Origin: Escarpia spicata
Lineage: Eukaryota > Annelida > Polychaeta > Sabellida > Siboglinidae
Direction: 5' to 3'
Length of the DNA stretch: 64,000 nucleotides
Assembly (NCBI GenBank): GCA_963995525.1
Contig: OZ023206.1
Coordinates: 72,080,490-72,144,489 of the forward strand
The notes under the pieces were generated by a model. It was not told where the DNA came from, did not search any database, and worked only from the letters and a program-made list of their open reading frames with translations. This document shows, one piece after another, positions 44,594 through 55,286 of the stretch. The translations under genes and the position numbers were made by a program. The stretch's first letter is position 1; every line of letters starts with the position of its first letter.

Positions 44594-44824
44594 TTCCTGG
44601 CGAAGTCACGCAGCCAGGCGAGAGTCGGTTAAGCGAGACTAATAATTATTAAAACACGGAAAATCCTGACAATACGTCACATATAACTTCATAAATTGAT
44701 GACGCTTTAATGTATGAGTATACCAGTGTTGCCATCTAGCGGATAACACTCAGAAGTGCCGTTCAGAGCCAGACTTCTTCCTGGCGAAGTCACGCAGCCA
44801 GGCGAGAGTCTGTTAAGCGAGACT
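44594..44824. repeat. 47-bp direct repeat pair
   Basis: TTCCTGGCGAAGTCACGCAG and the following 27 bases occur at 44594-44640 and 44778-44824 with one or two differences. Each contains the short inverted pair CCTGGC/GCCAGG. The 137 bases between them are unrelated. Confidence 0.9.
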
Positions 44825-45143
44825 ATACACCCAGGAACAAAAGTTGACGATCAGAAGATTGAACTAGATTCGATCAGACGATTGAACCGAATTAACAACA
44901 CGATCCCCTACGTTTACGGTATGTTGACGCCTATGTTCGTGCATTATCATAGCAACCATTGCACAGTGGCTACACTTAAATTCTTAATCACAGCTACCGT
45001 TATTGATTGGCAGTAGGCCAATATATATATTCTAGCCATTACTGCACTGTAGCCTGTAGGCACGGCCCCATTGTTGATGGTGCAAGTCATAAGACATAGC
45101 CGTTCGAGTTCGCTGGAGTGTATTCGGTAGATTCCATGTGTTA

Positions 45144-45177
<34 letters not shown>

Positions 45178-45290
45178 CTACATAGCCTCATAGGTCGGGG
45201 TCTATATCGGCCCAGTATCGTAGCCTTGGTTAGTGATATCAGTATCCGCTAGGTGGCGTATTTCCTTCTAGCGGCCAAAACTGATCCATT
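44825..45290. other. Non-coding stretch with (TA)n at 45146-45176
   Basis: Simple TA repeat; otherwise unassigned. Confidence 0.6.
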
Positions 45291-45475
45291 TCTTTTGCAT
45301 GAAAATGACGCCGGCGCGGCGCCGCGTCAGAGATCACATGGTCGCAGAAAATACGTCGCTGCTGCTATGCAAATGATGTCACCATGACGTTTGAGCATGG
45401 AATTGACCAATCGATAACTCTGTTACATATGGAAATACTTCTTTTTCGTTTTGAGTGCGGCATTTTGTGTGTGTA
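45291..45475 (+). promoter_or_regulatory. Possible promoter and non-coding first exon
   Basis: A local CpG-rich island (GCCGGCGCGGCGCCGCG near 45,312), an octamer ATGCAAAT (about 45,368), a TGATGTCA/ATGACGT pair, a CCAAT box near 45,407 and then a strong donor TAG|GTAAGTG at about 45,476. A matching acceptor, CGTTTCAG, occurs at about 46,313-46,320, followed by an ATG frame of only six codons. The arrangement fits a spliced non-coding RNA or the start of an unrecognised gene. Confidence 0.35.
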
Positions 45476-47450
45476 GGTAAGTGAAGTTTAATGTTTTCTA
45501 TGCTTGCTAAATGCGTAAATAAAATGTAAAGATTACGTAATGAAATTGCGATATTAGTGTAGATTTAAATATTAGCTTTAAAATGATATATGTTGCATAA
45601 TTGTACGTGCCTGCCGAGCAACACACCGATGTGGGCAACTTTGGCGTTCTGGGCATACATTTTCAACAGTCGACGTCAACAGTCGACACCATATCACGCT
45701 GGCATCAGTAGGCGCTTTTCTAGCATTTATTAAATCCATATCCATTGCAACCATCACATATCATTGGTGTTATTGTTTACTTGTAACAGTGACAATATCT
45801 ATATATAATTAATATTTACCGTTTTTAGTTTGATATTAACATGCCAAAATTAAATGTTTAAAGAAAAATGTGTACAAGCTGACTGAATCTGTGTCTCTTG
45901 ATTGCATTGTCAGTTGTTAGTGACGCTTTCCATAGCATCGTTATTTAAATCCCAAACCATCTCAATCTATACAACGAATTGCTTTTTCTTGTGTACTTAA
46001 AGTTATAATTAATTACTATTTAATTAACTTTTTAATATTATATTTACAAATTTATTTTGTTGACTTTAGTTATAAAATTTCTTTTTTCATACTACACCAC
46101 ATCATTTCCATCAAGTGATTCAGTGTGTCTTTCATGTTTCAGTGTTGGAAGATCAAACGGGTAGTCTTGATATAAGTTGTAGTTTATATTATTTATTTTG
46201 TGAATCACAGCATTGAAATAATATCGATGTTGTGTGCACTAAGAACAGTGTGATAATCTAGTGTTCATAACATTCTCTAGAATGTTCATACAATTCACTG
46301 TTATGCATTTTCGTTTCAGAATGGCAACTCGGCAATAGTCGACCGGTCGGCACACGTTATTGATCGTTGGGCACAGTTTTGTGCGTCGCATGCAGCACCA
46401 AGTCTGTTCCGGTGAGGTGCTGCATCGGTACTATGAACCTGATCTCTGTGGGCCTACACCAATGACTGGAACTGATGCTGGCACGGGTTAGTTCTTCCTC
46501 GACAGCTGGCATTTCTGATCTCTGCAAGTGGCTGGTGTCAACATCTCTACACATCAGTTGATACGCTTGCAAGTCCCACTGCAAAAAGACTGCCTCAAAA
46601 GTGAAGAACATTACTGCACACCTCAAGTTGCAATGAGTTCTTAAAAGCAAGTTTCACACAAATTTACTGTTGCTATGGAAACTTCAAACGAATGCTGCAT
46701 GAAGCTGATTTGAGCTGATCCTCTCTCTGTGGACAATATTCTGATGTGGCTCCTCATGCAAAAAATTCATTATACATCAGTTGTTCACCTGAAAGTTGCA
46801 GACATAATGCAAGATTACGCAAGAGTTGACAATAATTACTAGACAAAGATTTACAAATGATTTTTATCTGCAAGACGTTTTACTCGTTATAACTACATGA
46901 CTTTACAAACATTGCTGCACTATGTAGGCCTACAACTGTTGTTTTACGTGCAGGACTTTGCATGTTGCTGTGCTGCCTGAATTACAGAACATGCTACTCT
47001 ACATCTGCAGGTCTATATAATGTTGCATTGGACATGCATCCTTGGACATTTATGCAATACATTTGCACTGTATTATATGCATCCAGTGTTTCATGAAATT
47101 ATTAGTGTTGCCGCCATGTTTGAATCTGTTATAATAAATGTTCTTAATATTCATTCTGTTATAATGTTTATCCATATAATTCCCTTGATATTTACCTGTA
47201 GTGGCATACTAATTACATAAATGTTCATCAATTAGCCTGCATTCATTTTATTACAAAGTCACATTGAATTCAGATTGTTGTATTAACAAATTTTTCATTC
47301 TGTTAATCCTCGTTAATGAATTAATCGTTTAAAATTGTTCAACTAATTAGGAAAATTAAACTAATTATGTCATGCATAATTGGTAACATTTCAAGTTGAT
47401 CTATTAACAATTTCTTTCATTCTTAAGATTGGTATGCCCATTTCCTAATT
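45476..47450. other. Non-coding AT-rich stretch
   Basis: Contains the putative second exon of the transcript above from about 46,321. No protein-coding gene recognised. Confidence 0.4.
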
Positions 47451-47456
47451 AATTGT

Positions 47457-47846
47457 AGGTCAATCATGCCATTAATCCCTGTAAATAGGTCAAATAAAAA
47501 ATTAGGTTAACTAATTAGGTCATCAACAAATTATGGATTTTAAGAGGTAGCAGTCATAATATATTGCAATCACTGTATAAACTGACTGACAGAGTTCAAC
47601 CTATAATAGGCCTTTTCCTACCCGATCTATGTAATTAATAATGGTAAATAGGTTAATTATTCAATATAGGTCAATTAATAAGGTCATTAAATAACTAATT
47701 TCATAGTGTGCTATAACAATATAATATATATTAACAATCTTCAATCCTCCAATAGTTTAGTAGGCATTTCCTAATTAATTACATTCAAATAATCACAGTA
47801 ATTAGGTCAAATATACAGTGAAGGTCAATTAATTAGGTCAAGGTCA
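47457..47846 (+). promoter_or_regulatory. Cluster of nine AGGTCA half-sites
   Basis: AGGTCA occurs at 47457, 47487, 47517, 47668, 47681, 47804, 47822, 47835 and 47841, all on the plus strand. The last two form AGGTCAAGGTCA, which also contains TCAAGGTCA, the extended monomer site of ERR/NR5A nuclear receptors. Much of the area consists of AATTAGGTCAA-like phrases, so it may be a decayed minisatellite rather than an enhancer. Confidence 0.45.
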
Positions 47847-47849
47847 AAT

Positions 47850-48445
47850 CATGTCAATGATTTTTTGGGTCACATAATTTCTTATTTCGCATAAATATCT
47901 TCAATATACACAATTTTATGGCCTTTTTCCTATATAATCAAATGCAGTACATCAAGCTTCTGGGGCCAGTTTGGGCACAAGAAATGGACTGAAATTCAAT
48001 ACCAAAAAGTGTTGTTTTTCTGAGAACAAAAAGTGGAATTACGTCAGAAATAATGAAGATATCCCAAAAATTCAAACAAAAAGTGTCATAAACTTCATAA
48101 CAAACTCTATCTTGTGGAACCATTTAATTGAAAAAATAGCGTATTTGAATTTTTACCTGATATACCTACCTTGGTCGTTGTCTGTACTGACCTACGGTTG
48201 AGTGAAGCGCACCACGAAGCGATGTCCCCTTTAATCACAGCACGGCGAGAGATCGGCAGCGACCACCTCGCCCACACACGGGGCCGTCCACTTATTATAC
48301 AAAGCACGCGCCACTTAAATGAGTTCTAGTGTTGCTTCGCTCGGCTGACAGGCAGCGATACGTAGCCACGTCTTGCTTGGCGTGTTAGTAAATAAATACC
48401 CTATAAGCTGTTTGCTTTATCATCAACTCTCCATGTGCTTGCTGA
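47850..48445. other. Non-coding stretch
   Basis: Nothing recognised. Confidence 0.35.
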
Positions 48446-49268
48446 TGTAGAGAATTTAGGACGATAACACACATAGTATAAAATATTCATAATTACTGAA
48501 TGTTGGTTTTGGGGAGGCAATTAAGAGCCCTATACAGAGGGCCTTTGTTCAGAAGGTTACTGTAAATTCACTGGCACCCTGCCAAGATTTCTAGAGACCC
48601 CTAGACTTTGGAAATGACATAATCAAGGGAAAGGGTCTGTCCCAAGGCTACAGATTTAGCTGTGTATAAGGAGGGCTTTAATGAGGATCAGGGCTGGCTG
48701 TTGGGAGATGCAGCCAGACACTTCGAGGGAGCTGTTTGTTAGAACAGGCTCGAAGATGCATGCTGGAGCTGTGTGTAACACAGGCCAGTTGTGTAGGGGG
48801 CGACTACTGGGGCGCACTGCCGGAGGAACGTTTCTCGTGAAGCACTGTACCCGAGAGCCCTGCGAGAAGTACTAAAAGACTCTCGCAGTACACCCGTGGC
48901 AAACAGTTATTCGCAGACTCGGTGAGTAACTCGGTTGCTGTATATAAGCCGCTGTCGTCTGACTTATCGTTCTGACACCTATAATTCAGTTGCAGTATAT
49001 AAGCCACCGCTGTCTGACTTATCGTTCTGACACCTATAATTCGGTTGCTGTATATAAGCCTCCGCCGTCTGACTTATCGTTCTGACATTTATAACTGGGT
49101 AGTATTTAGCAGACATAGCCGTATGTTGTGTATTAGATCTTGTATTGGTAGGGTTTTCCGCATATAATAAACTGTGAAAACGTATAACCTGACTTATCAT
49201 TAGTACGACTGAGTGAGTGAACGTTTGCCCGTATGCTTCCCTGTCGACCGCTCGCCGCAAACGCTACA
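48446..49268 (+). mobile_element. Candidate solo LTR
   Basis: The segment begins TGTAG and ends CTACA, contains promoter-like repeats with TATATAAG boxes (48,941-49,059), a downstream AATAAA at 49166-49171 and no coding sequence, as expected for a retrotransposon long terminal repeat of about 820 bp. Flanks CTGA and CTGG match at three of four bases, so a target duplication is not proven. No second LTR or pol gene is nearby. Confidence 0.4.
48931..49095 (+). repeat. 55-bp tandem repeat, three units, each with a TATA box
   Basis: Units start near 48932, 48987 and 49042 (CGGTTGCTGTATATAAGCC and variants) and each continues with CTGACTTATCGTTCTGACA. They repeat a core-promoter-like module inside the candidate LTR. 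Confidence 0.9.
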
Positions 49269-50000
49269 CTGGTATAATATGTAGTTTGGTCAATACACCT
49301 CTAGGCTCTATATTTGTGACATAAAAATTTTACAGTGGCTATTTATGAATAACACTTTTTTGTGTAGGGGCCTACCGATTTATTTACTGTTATATTGCTA
49401 GACCGGATAATACAGTAAAGATCTCGGAGCCTTTCATTCATGTGTACACCGTCGGGACAACTGTCAAAGTGGGCGCTATGTAGGCTGTCGTTTCATTGTA
49501 GGTCTACGTGTGTTCTGGGCCAGGTAGGTTAATCCACTTCGGCGTGTGTGGTGAACCAATCCGGAGGTCAGCCTTCGTCGCGTTATGAATACATTGTGGA
49601 GAACCTTCAGACGTGGCAATGCAGCTTGCACTAAGATATGCATAATTTTATGTTTACTAACATGTTTTATAGAGAAGACGATGAATTCAAATGGTTGTAA
49701 CGTAGATGATTACAACTGAAAAGTGGTGTTCTCAAATTGACTGGTATCTATGACGAATTGTGTTTTTACATGCGAGACAGAAAATAACGCATGTCACGGA
49801 TCAAACCATGCTTTGTTGCGTGGTGAATGTACACTGTAGTTACTATTCATAATGCCACTGCGCAACTGAATACACGGCATAAAGGAAGGCATATGTGTTT
49901 ACTTCAATAGACAATTAGCCATGGAATATTGTAATATATTACCAATCATCTATAAACTGATAAAAACATTAATAAGGCTCGACTACATTACAGATTGAAC
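49269..50000. other. Upstream region of the Death-domain gene
   Basis: No coding sequence. Presumably includes the promoter of the following gene; no clear TATA box identified. Confidence 0.35.
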
Positions 50001-50061
50001 ATGGCACAATCGCGCAAACCGACATTCGGCGCCGCAGCTGAAGACGATCTCCCGACAAGAG
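50001..50061 (+). CDS. Death-domain/coiled-coil gene, exon 1
   Basis: ATG at 50001 starts MAQSRKPTFGAAAEDDLPTR and ends after one base of the next codon at the donor GTAAAG (50062). The resulting phase 1 matches the next exon. The peptide is short and polar. It was chosen because it is the nearest upstream ATG with a donor in the correct phase; no other support. Confidence 0.5.
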
Positions 50062-50379
50062 GTAAAGGCCATGCTGGTTAACGGAACTTTCACAGATGTT
50101 ACCTACAGTGTGAGAGTTTCCCTCAATAGACTATAATAAGGTTCTTTCTTAAATAGCCCCCGGATATAATCGAACGCCATTAAACACGTACACCTATATT
50201 ATATGTCTACATTATATTTATTGAGCGATGCAAACTTACACAATAAAATCGATTTAAATGCATTACATATTATCTAGCATATATATATAAATAAAAAACA
50301 TCTTCATTGTGTCCCAGCCACCGTTTTATTATTTTACACGCACAACATATTGCGTCAATTAATGTGCTTGTCTTTCTAG

Positions 50380-50649
50380 CACTGATAGATATCAAGTTTA
50401 TGATGAAACTTGCTCAAAATATAACGTCGACGGAGCAGCTCCAACTGGGAGTATTCCTGGACATGAAATCGTCTACAGTCCGAGACATCATGCGTGACTC
50501 CGACGATACGGTGACCAACTCATTCACCATCTTGGAAGCCTGGATAGATTCGAGAAAGAATGTAGGGAAATCTAGCGTCATGTACGATGAACTCAGCGGA
50601 GCATGTGTTAACATAAAACGGGCAGACCTCGTTGACATGGTTCGGTGCG
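50380..50649 (+). CDS. Death-domain/coiled-coil gene, exon 2 (Death-domain-like)
   Basis: A 270-base exon between CTTTCTAG and GTGAGT, phase 1 at both ends. It encodes about 90 residues with the helix pattern of a Death-fold domain: KLAQNITSTEQLQLGVFLD, VRDIMRDSDDTVTNSFTILEAW, KSSVMYDELSGACVNIKRADL, VDMVRCG. Death domains mediate homotypic assembly of receptor and inflammasome-like signalling complexes. The Trp in the ILEAWID helix and the final RADLVD helix are typical. I do not recognise a named protein; together with the coiled coil it would make an oligomerising adaptor. Confidence 0.7.
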
Positions 50650-50931
50650 GTGAGTGTGCAGCAGTGACGGTTGATCATTTCCTGTCAAATTGTCGAAGTT
50701 TATTGTTGAACATTTTATATGAAGCTACAAACGTAGACACATCAACGATGATATTAGCCAATTATCTCAAATGATCTCTTCGTCTCTTACGGAAGTGGTG
50801 TGTCCGATACAGAAGCGGTGCATAAAGAGGGGAACCGGCCGTTGCTTCGTGAACGGATTAATCAGGGGTGGATCCAGAGAGGGTAGTCTGGGGGCGCAAA
50901 AACCTCCACTGACGGCCGACGCAAATTAATA

Positions 50932-51073
50932 TTTAAACACTTATGTTGCGTCGTTTTGTTGTACAATGACAACTAGCTAGCGTACGTGTCCTTCTTATAT
51001 ATGTATATATAAAGGACACCTACGCTAGCTAGTTGTCAATCTACAACAAAACGACGTAACGAAAGTGTTTAAA
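50932..51073. mobile_element. Foldback element (MITE-like), 142 bp
   Basis: Arms of about 64 bases (from TTTAAACACTT and to AAGTGTTTAAA) pair with only a few mismatches; both contain ACTAGCTAGCGTA-type sequence and TCGTTTTGTTGTA. The loop is about 14 bases of TA/TATG sequence. No coding capacity. Confidence 0.85.
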
Positions 51074-51104
51074 ACCCCAAACACGGTTTACTATTGCACC
51101 TGTG

Positions 51105-51305
<201 letters not shown>

Positions 51306-51310
51306 TGCCT

Positions 51311-51342
51311 GTTTCAGAGCAACTTCACCAACTGAACGAGAA
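51311..51342 (+). pseudogene. Truncated duplicate of exon 3
   Basis: GTTTCAG followed by AGCAACTTCACCAACTGAAC and GAGAA is nearly identical to the start of exon 3 at 51658, but then runs into TA repeats. The preceding TG/TA microsatellite is duplicated too, so this is a tandem segment duplication whose first copy lost its exon 3' part. Confidence 0.8.
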
Positions 51343-51352
51343 CTATATATAT

Positions 51353-51383
<31 letters not shown>

Positions 51384-51509
51384 ACACACATATAGAAAAC
51401 GCTCAGTATTCTATGCTCTATAAGAACATACATTTTGTACACATATTATATATCGTACAAACATCAAGTAAGATTAAGGCATTTCAGATGATTTGTTAAT
51501 GTGATATTA

Positions 51510-51550
51510 TATATATATATATATATGTGTAATATATATATATGAATATA

Positions 51551-51621
<71 letters not shown>

Positions 51622-51640
51622 GTGTGTGTGTGTGTATATA
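51510..51640. repeat. (TA)n with short (TG)n microsatellite
   Basis: TA run with TATG interruptions followed by a short TG run; second copy of the microsatellite at 51,105. Confidence 0.95.
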
Positions 51641-51657
51641 TATGGTGTCTGTTTCAG

Positions 51658-51732
51658 AGCAACTTCGCCAACTGAACGAGAAATTACAGAAATCGAGGGA
51701 AACTGCACACTCGTGGAAAAATAATTTCAATG
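51658..51732 (+). CDS. Death-domain/coiled-coil gene, exon 3
   Basis: 75 bases between GTTTCAG and GTATAT, phase 1-1. Encodes QLRQLNEKLQKSRETAHSWK and NNFN, a heptad-like amphipathic helix that would begin the coiled coil after the Death-domain-like exon. Confidence 0.6.
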
Positions 51733-52059
51733 GTATATACATTGTGAATTTGATAATAAATAGCGATGTACAGTAAGGGGTAATCCATATAGGACTTCAC
51801 TCTTACGGATGGTGGGGATCTCCGAGTCAGCGTGACAAATCATTATGTGGGGGTTTGGGCAAGGCTAACGTAAAGATTATAAAAGAAAACGTGTTAGCTT
51901 GTTTACCTGTCAATATCAAACTACTGATACCAAAAGTTGCATTGTCAGTTACATTCGGAAGTGTGTGCTTTTGGTGTCGGGTGCGTATCGTTACAGAAAG
52001 AACTTCCAATGCAATGGCTTTAATACATATGTCATCATCGCCAACATGATTTGTTTCAG
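51733..52059. other. Intron 3
   Basis: No feature beyond splice signals. Confidence 0.5.
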
Positions 52060-52311
52060 AGCAAATGCTACTTGTGAAAGTGGAACTGAGACAGACCAAG
52101 GAGCAGCTTGATGAGACAACACGAGAACTACAACAGACCAAAACGGAGTCACAGCAGACACAAACAAAGTTGCAGAAGACACAAGCGGAGTTACAGAAAA
52201 CAAAAACGGACTTCCAGAAGACACAAGCGGCGTTGCAGAAGACAAAAACGGACTTCCAGAAGACACAAACGGAGTTACAGAAGACAAAAACGGAGTTACA
52301 GAAGGCAGAAG
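52060..52311 (+). CDS. Death-domain/coiled-coil gene, exon 4 (coiled coil)
   Basis: 252 bases between TTTCAG and GTGAGT, phase 1-1. After QMLLVKVELRQTKEQLDETT the protein consists of about eight near-identical heptads of the type TELQKTK/TDFQKTQ, encoded by a 21-bp tandem repeat. This gives a long, regular, parallel-type coiled coil. The DNA repeat could vary in copy number between individuals without shifting frame. Confidence 0.75.
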
Positions 52312-53246
52312 GTGAGTTGAAACTGAACATGTTAAAACCACAGAGGAGAACAGGCGAGTTGTAACCACCGATTGGCCGAGTTTGTGAATTAGCAGTTTAA
52401 CTTACAATAACAAAACAGCTGTATGCTATAAAAGAGAAAATACAAAAATGGATGAATGTATTCGTAACGACTACAAGTTATAACAGCCTAACACAAAAAT
52501 GTTGCTCGTTCTTTCTACGTGTATTAGTACAGTAGATTACAAAAATGATATCGCTTTTTGTTTGGGTGTTAATAAGAATTTATAATATAGGCCAATTGTT
52601 TTTTTGGAACAAAACTGCTGTATGTGTCACGTATCCGCAAAAATACAATAATCCAATGACTCACTTACTTACGCATTAATTACTGTCTGTTCACTTCCTC
52701 TCAACGTTATTTCCCATAATACCTTCTATGCTCATTTATTACTCATTCACTCTCAGATTACTGACTACTCACTCACTCTTTGAGTACTATCTACTCATTC
52801 ACTTCCTCTCTGAATACTATCTACTCATTCACTCCCAACTAACCAACAATTAATTCACTTTATTTTTTTCTTACTACTCATTCACTCTTTAAATACAGAT
52901 TACTCATTTACTCACTCAGTCAGTCATTCACTAATTACTCACTTACTCATTCACTCACTAACTCAAACCAATCAGTCTTTCACTAATTACTTCACTGTAA
53001 TTACCTCACTCTAGTCAAACATTCACCCATTATTAACTTTACACCGATGACATATAAATCATGACTTGCTATATCACGTTTGTTGGTGTGACAATGTAAT
53101 AATTGAACAAGTTTAGAATGCATAGTAACGTAATGACATGACTCAACGCATGACGAGGGTAAATATGTTACTTTACATGATCTTCAAAATGCTAGACTAT
53201 GACTGCATATTTTGTTTATATATGAGGATTTTGTGACCTGTTTTAG
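52312..53246. other. Intron 4 with a degenerate CACTCATT-type satellite
   Basis: 52,650-53,035 is made of variants of ACTCATTCACT; otherwise AT-rich. Confidence 0.6.
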
Positions 53247-53309
53247 ATGAAGTCCGACGTCTGAACGAGTTAGCCGAAGAAAAGGGAACTAGTGGAAATA
53301 CAGCTGCAG
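53247..53309 (+). CDS. Death-domain/coiled-coil gene, exon 5
   Basis: 63 bases between GTTTTAG and GTATTA, phase 1-1. Encodes EVRRLNELAEEKGTSGNTAA: the tail of the coiled coil followed by a Gly/Thr/Ser linker. Donor is weak (GTATTA). Confidence 0.55.
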
Positions 53310-53816
53310 GTATTATGTTGTATAATATAACATTTTATATATTAAAAATATCTTTGTTTAGATAATTCAGTTTATCCTATGTGTAATATATTAAAAAACC
53401 CATAAAACATAGTATACTAGCGGAGCTACGTAACTACAAATGCGGCATTTTACGACAGTTCAGTAATGACATCTTTATGTCTAAGACACCACATCATTGA
53501 TTGCACACTATAAAACATATATATGCTATCCATTAATGTGTCTATTGTAAAGAGATAGTGCAGGAAAAAAATATAATTCGTGAAAAACACTTTCTAATTA
53601 GAGTACTTTACCCGTGTGTTACAGTGTGACTGTATTGTATATTACACTTGGGACGTTTCCGTAGTTCACCTATCAGGCGTGGCTCTTCAGCTTCTTGCAT
53701 AACATTGGTAAGCTAAACGTGGACTGTCAAGCACACCAGCAACGCGTTGATACATACAGCGGGTGCCGTGATAATGGTGGCAATGATCAATATTATGCCG
53801 ACAATGTGTGTTTCAG
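53310..53816. other. Intron 5
   Basis: AT-rich; the last 80 bases resemble a diverged unit of the 67-bp array found downstream. Confidence 0.5.
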
Positions 53817-53861
53817 CCCGACCTGCGAGAGGGACCAACACATCTGCTGCAGAGATGTCAG
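53817..53861 (+). CDS. Death-domain/coiled-coil gene, exon 6
   Basis: 45 bases between GTTTCAG and GTACGT, phase 1-1, encoding RPARGTNTSAAEMS. A short linker exon. Its acceptor and upstream bases (GGCAATGATCAATATTATGCC) are related to the 67-bp units downstream, suggesting common origin. Confidence 0.45.
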
Positions 53862-54192
53862 GTACGTTGCAATGTGTTTAGGGACCGTCCTTGTTTTCTT
53901 AGGGAGCGGTGCCCTGTCGTTGCTTTGCAGAACTTTAGCAAATGCAAACGAAGCACCAACGTCCGTATTCGCGAAGGTATTGCACATTCGTGCTAACGTT
54001 TGTCGACGATTTGTCTGCCAAACTGCCCAAGCTAGGTCATGCATGCCGTTAATACAAAAAGGAGTGTTTTATGACCGTGGCGGCGATGATCAATATGACG
54101 AAAACAATGTAGTTTCGTTCCGTTCGTACAGAGGAAATTATATGCAATGACGGCGATGGTAATATGACGGCAACAATTACATGTCTTTTTCA

Positions 54193-54729
54193 GCACCTAC
54201 TGAGGAAATAGTTAATGTTAGTTGTTGTTTATATGACGACAACAACTATGTCTTTTTTAGCACATACTGAGGAAACGTGCAATGTCGGTGGTGGTTTATA
54301 CGACGACAACAACCATGCCCGTTTCAGCTCCTACTGAGGAAATATTCAATGTTGGTTGTTGTTTATATGACGACAGCAACTATGTCTGTTTCAGCACCTA
54401 CTGAGGAAATAGTCAATGTTGGTTGTTGTTTATATGACGACAGCAACTATGTCTGTTTCAGCTCCTACTGAGGAAATAGTCAATGTTGGTTGTTGTTTAT
54501 ATGACGACAACAACTATGTCTTTTTTAGCACGTACTGAGGAAATATGCAATGTCGGTGGTGGTTTATACGACGACAACAACCATGCCCGTTTCAGCTCCT
54601 ATTGAGTAAATATTCAATGTTGGTTGTTGTTTATATGACGGCAACAACTATGTCTGTTTCAGCACGTACTAAGGAAATAGTCAATATTGGTTGTTGTTTA
54701 TATGACGACAACAACTATGTCTGTTTCAG
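54193..54729 (+). repeat. 67-bp tandem array, each unit with a splice-acceptor-like signal
   Basis: Acceptor-like TTTCAG or TTTTAG is followed by a CACCTACTGAGGAAATA-type sequence starting at 54193, 54261, 54328, 54395, 54462, 54529, 54596 and 54663; the ninth start, 54730, is the last exon. Spacing is 67 bases (68 once). In each unit the 27 bases after AG are phase 1 compatible and are followed by GT (GTTGTT or GTGGTG), so each could be a nine-residue microexon encoding PTEEIVNV-like peptides; the unit at 54596 has an internal TAA. Diverged units extend back to about 54,060. Confidence 0.85.
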
Positions 54730-54923
54730 CACCTACTGAGAAAAATATCAATGCAATCAAGACTGCAGCAAAGCCATGTACGTTTCTTTGTTATCAATGT
54801 TGTTTACAAGAAAGACAGAAGAGTTGTAAAGTCGTGTATTGCGTAAGAGACATGCAGTGCAATTGCGTCGACAATAAGTGGTGTTTTTGCCTGGCATTCA
54901 AAACAGATAGTTGTCACGTGTAA
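54730..54923 (+). CDS. Death-domain/coiled-coil gene, Cys-rich last exon
   Basis: From the ninth acceptor of the array, phase 1, to TAA 54921-54923. After PTEKNINAIKTAAKPCTF the peptide has 13 Cys in about 46 residues (LCYQCCLQERQKSCK, YCVRDMQCNCVDN, WCFCLAF, SCHV). It could be a zinc-binding or disulfide module; no known family recognised. ATTAAA at 55024-55029 could serve polyadenylation. Confidence 0.55.
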
Positions 54924-55100
54924 TGGATACACATTATGGTAGCCATGATTAACATTTCTATCAATCATGTCATGTGAACAAGTCATGTTGCTTGCATATG
55001 TTATATTTGTTCAATTGAGTGAAATTAAAGTAGACATGTCGGAGAGTATGGAAGTACGCTAAACAGGTTCATTCAAGCTGTGTGTGTGATATGTCTACAG

Positions 55101-55286
55101 TGCAATGGGAGAGCAAGAAAGACAAGCAGCTCCGGGCCCTCCGTGTGATGGCAAAGATCAAGGAGTACGGGCAGCCAGAGCTTTGGGCACACGTCGCCCA
55201 GTACATCGTGAAGGACGGGATGTTGGACTTGGACGGGGTGCTGACAACAACAAACCTCCAGGACCTGGTCTACCTGATTTTATCAG
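55101..55286 (+). CDS. Coding exon of uncertain gene, possibly alternative to the Cys-rich end
   Basis: Bounded by CTACAG and GTGAAG, 186 bases, again phase 1-1. Encodes QWESKKDKQLRALRVMAKIK, EYGQPELWAHVAQYIVKDGM and TTTNLQDLVYLIL, a helical, clearly protein-like sequence with G+C-rich codon use unlike its surroundings. Alternatively it is a separate small gene from ATG 55091 to TGA 55318 (75 residues). It has no recognised domain. Confidence 0.5.

Noticed and set aside
52065..52364. Minus-strand Phe/Cys/Val-rich frames opposite the coiled-coil exon
   Set aside because: Mirror of a low-complexity 21-bp repeat; the plus strand has matching splice sites and heptads.
54193..54739. Long open frames across the 67-bp array as one continuous protein
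   Set aside because: The unit length is not a multiple of three, so each frame meets stops after a few units; the splice signals explain the array better.
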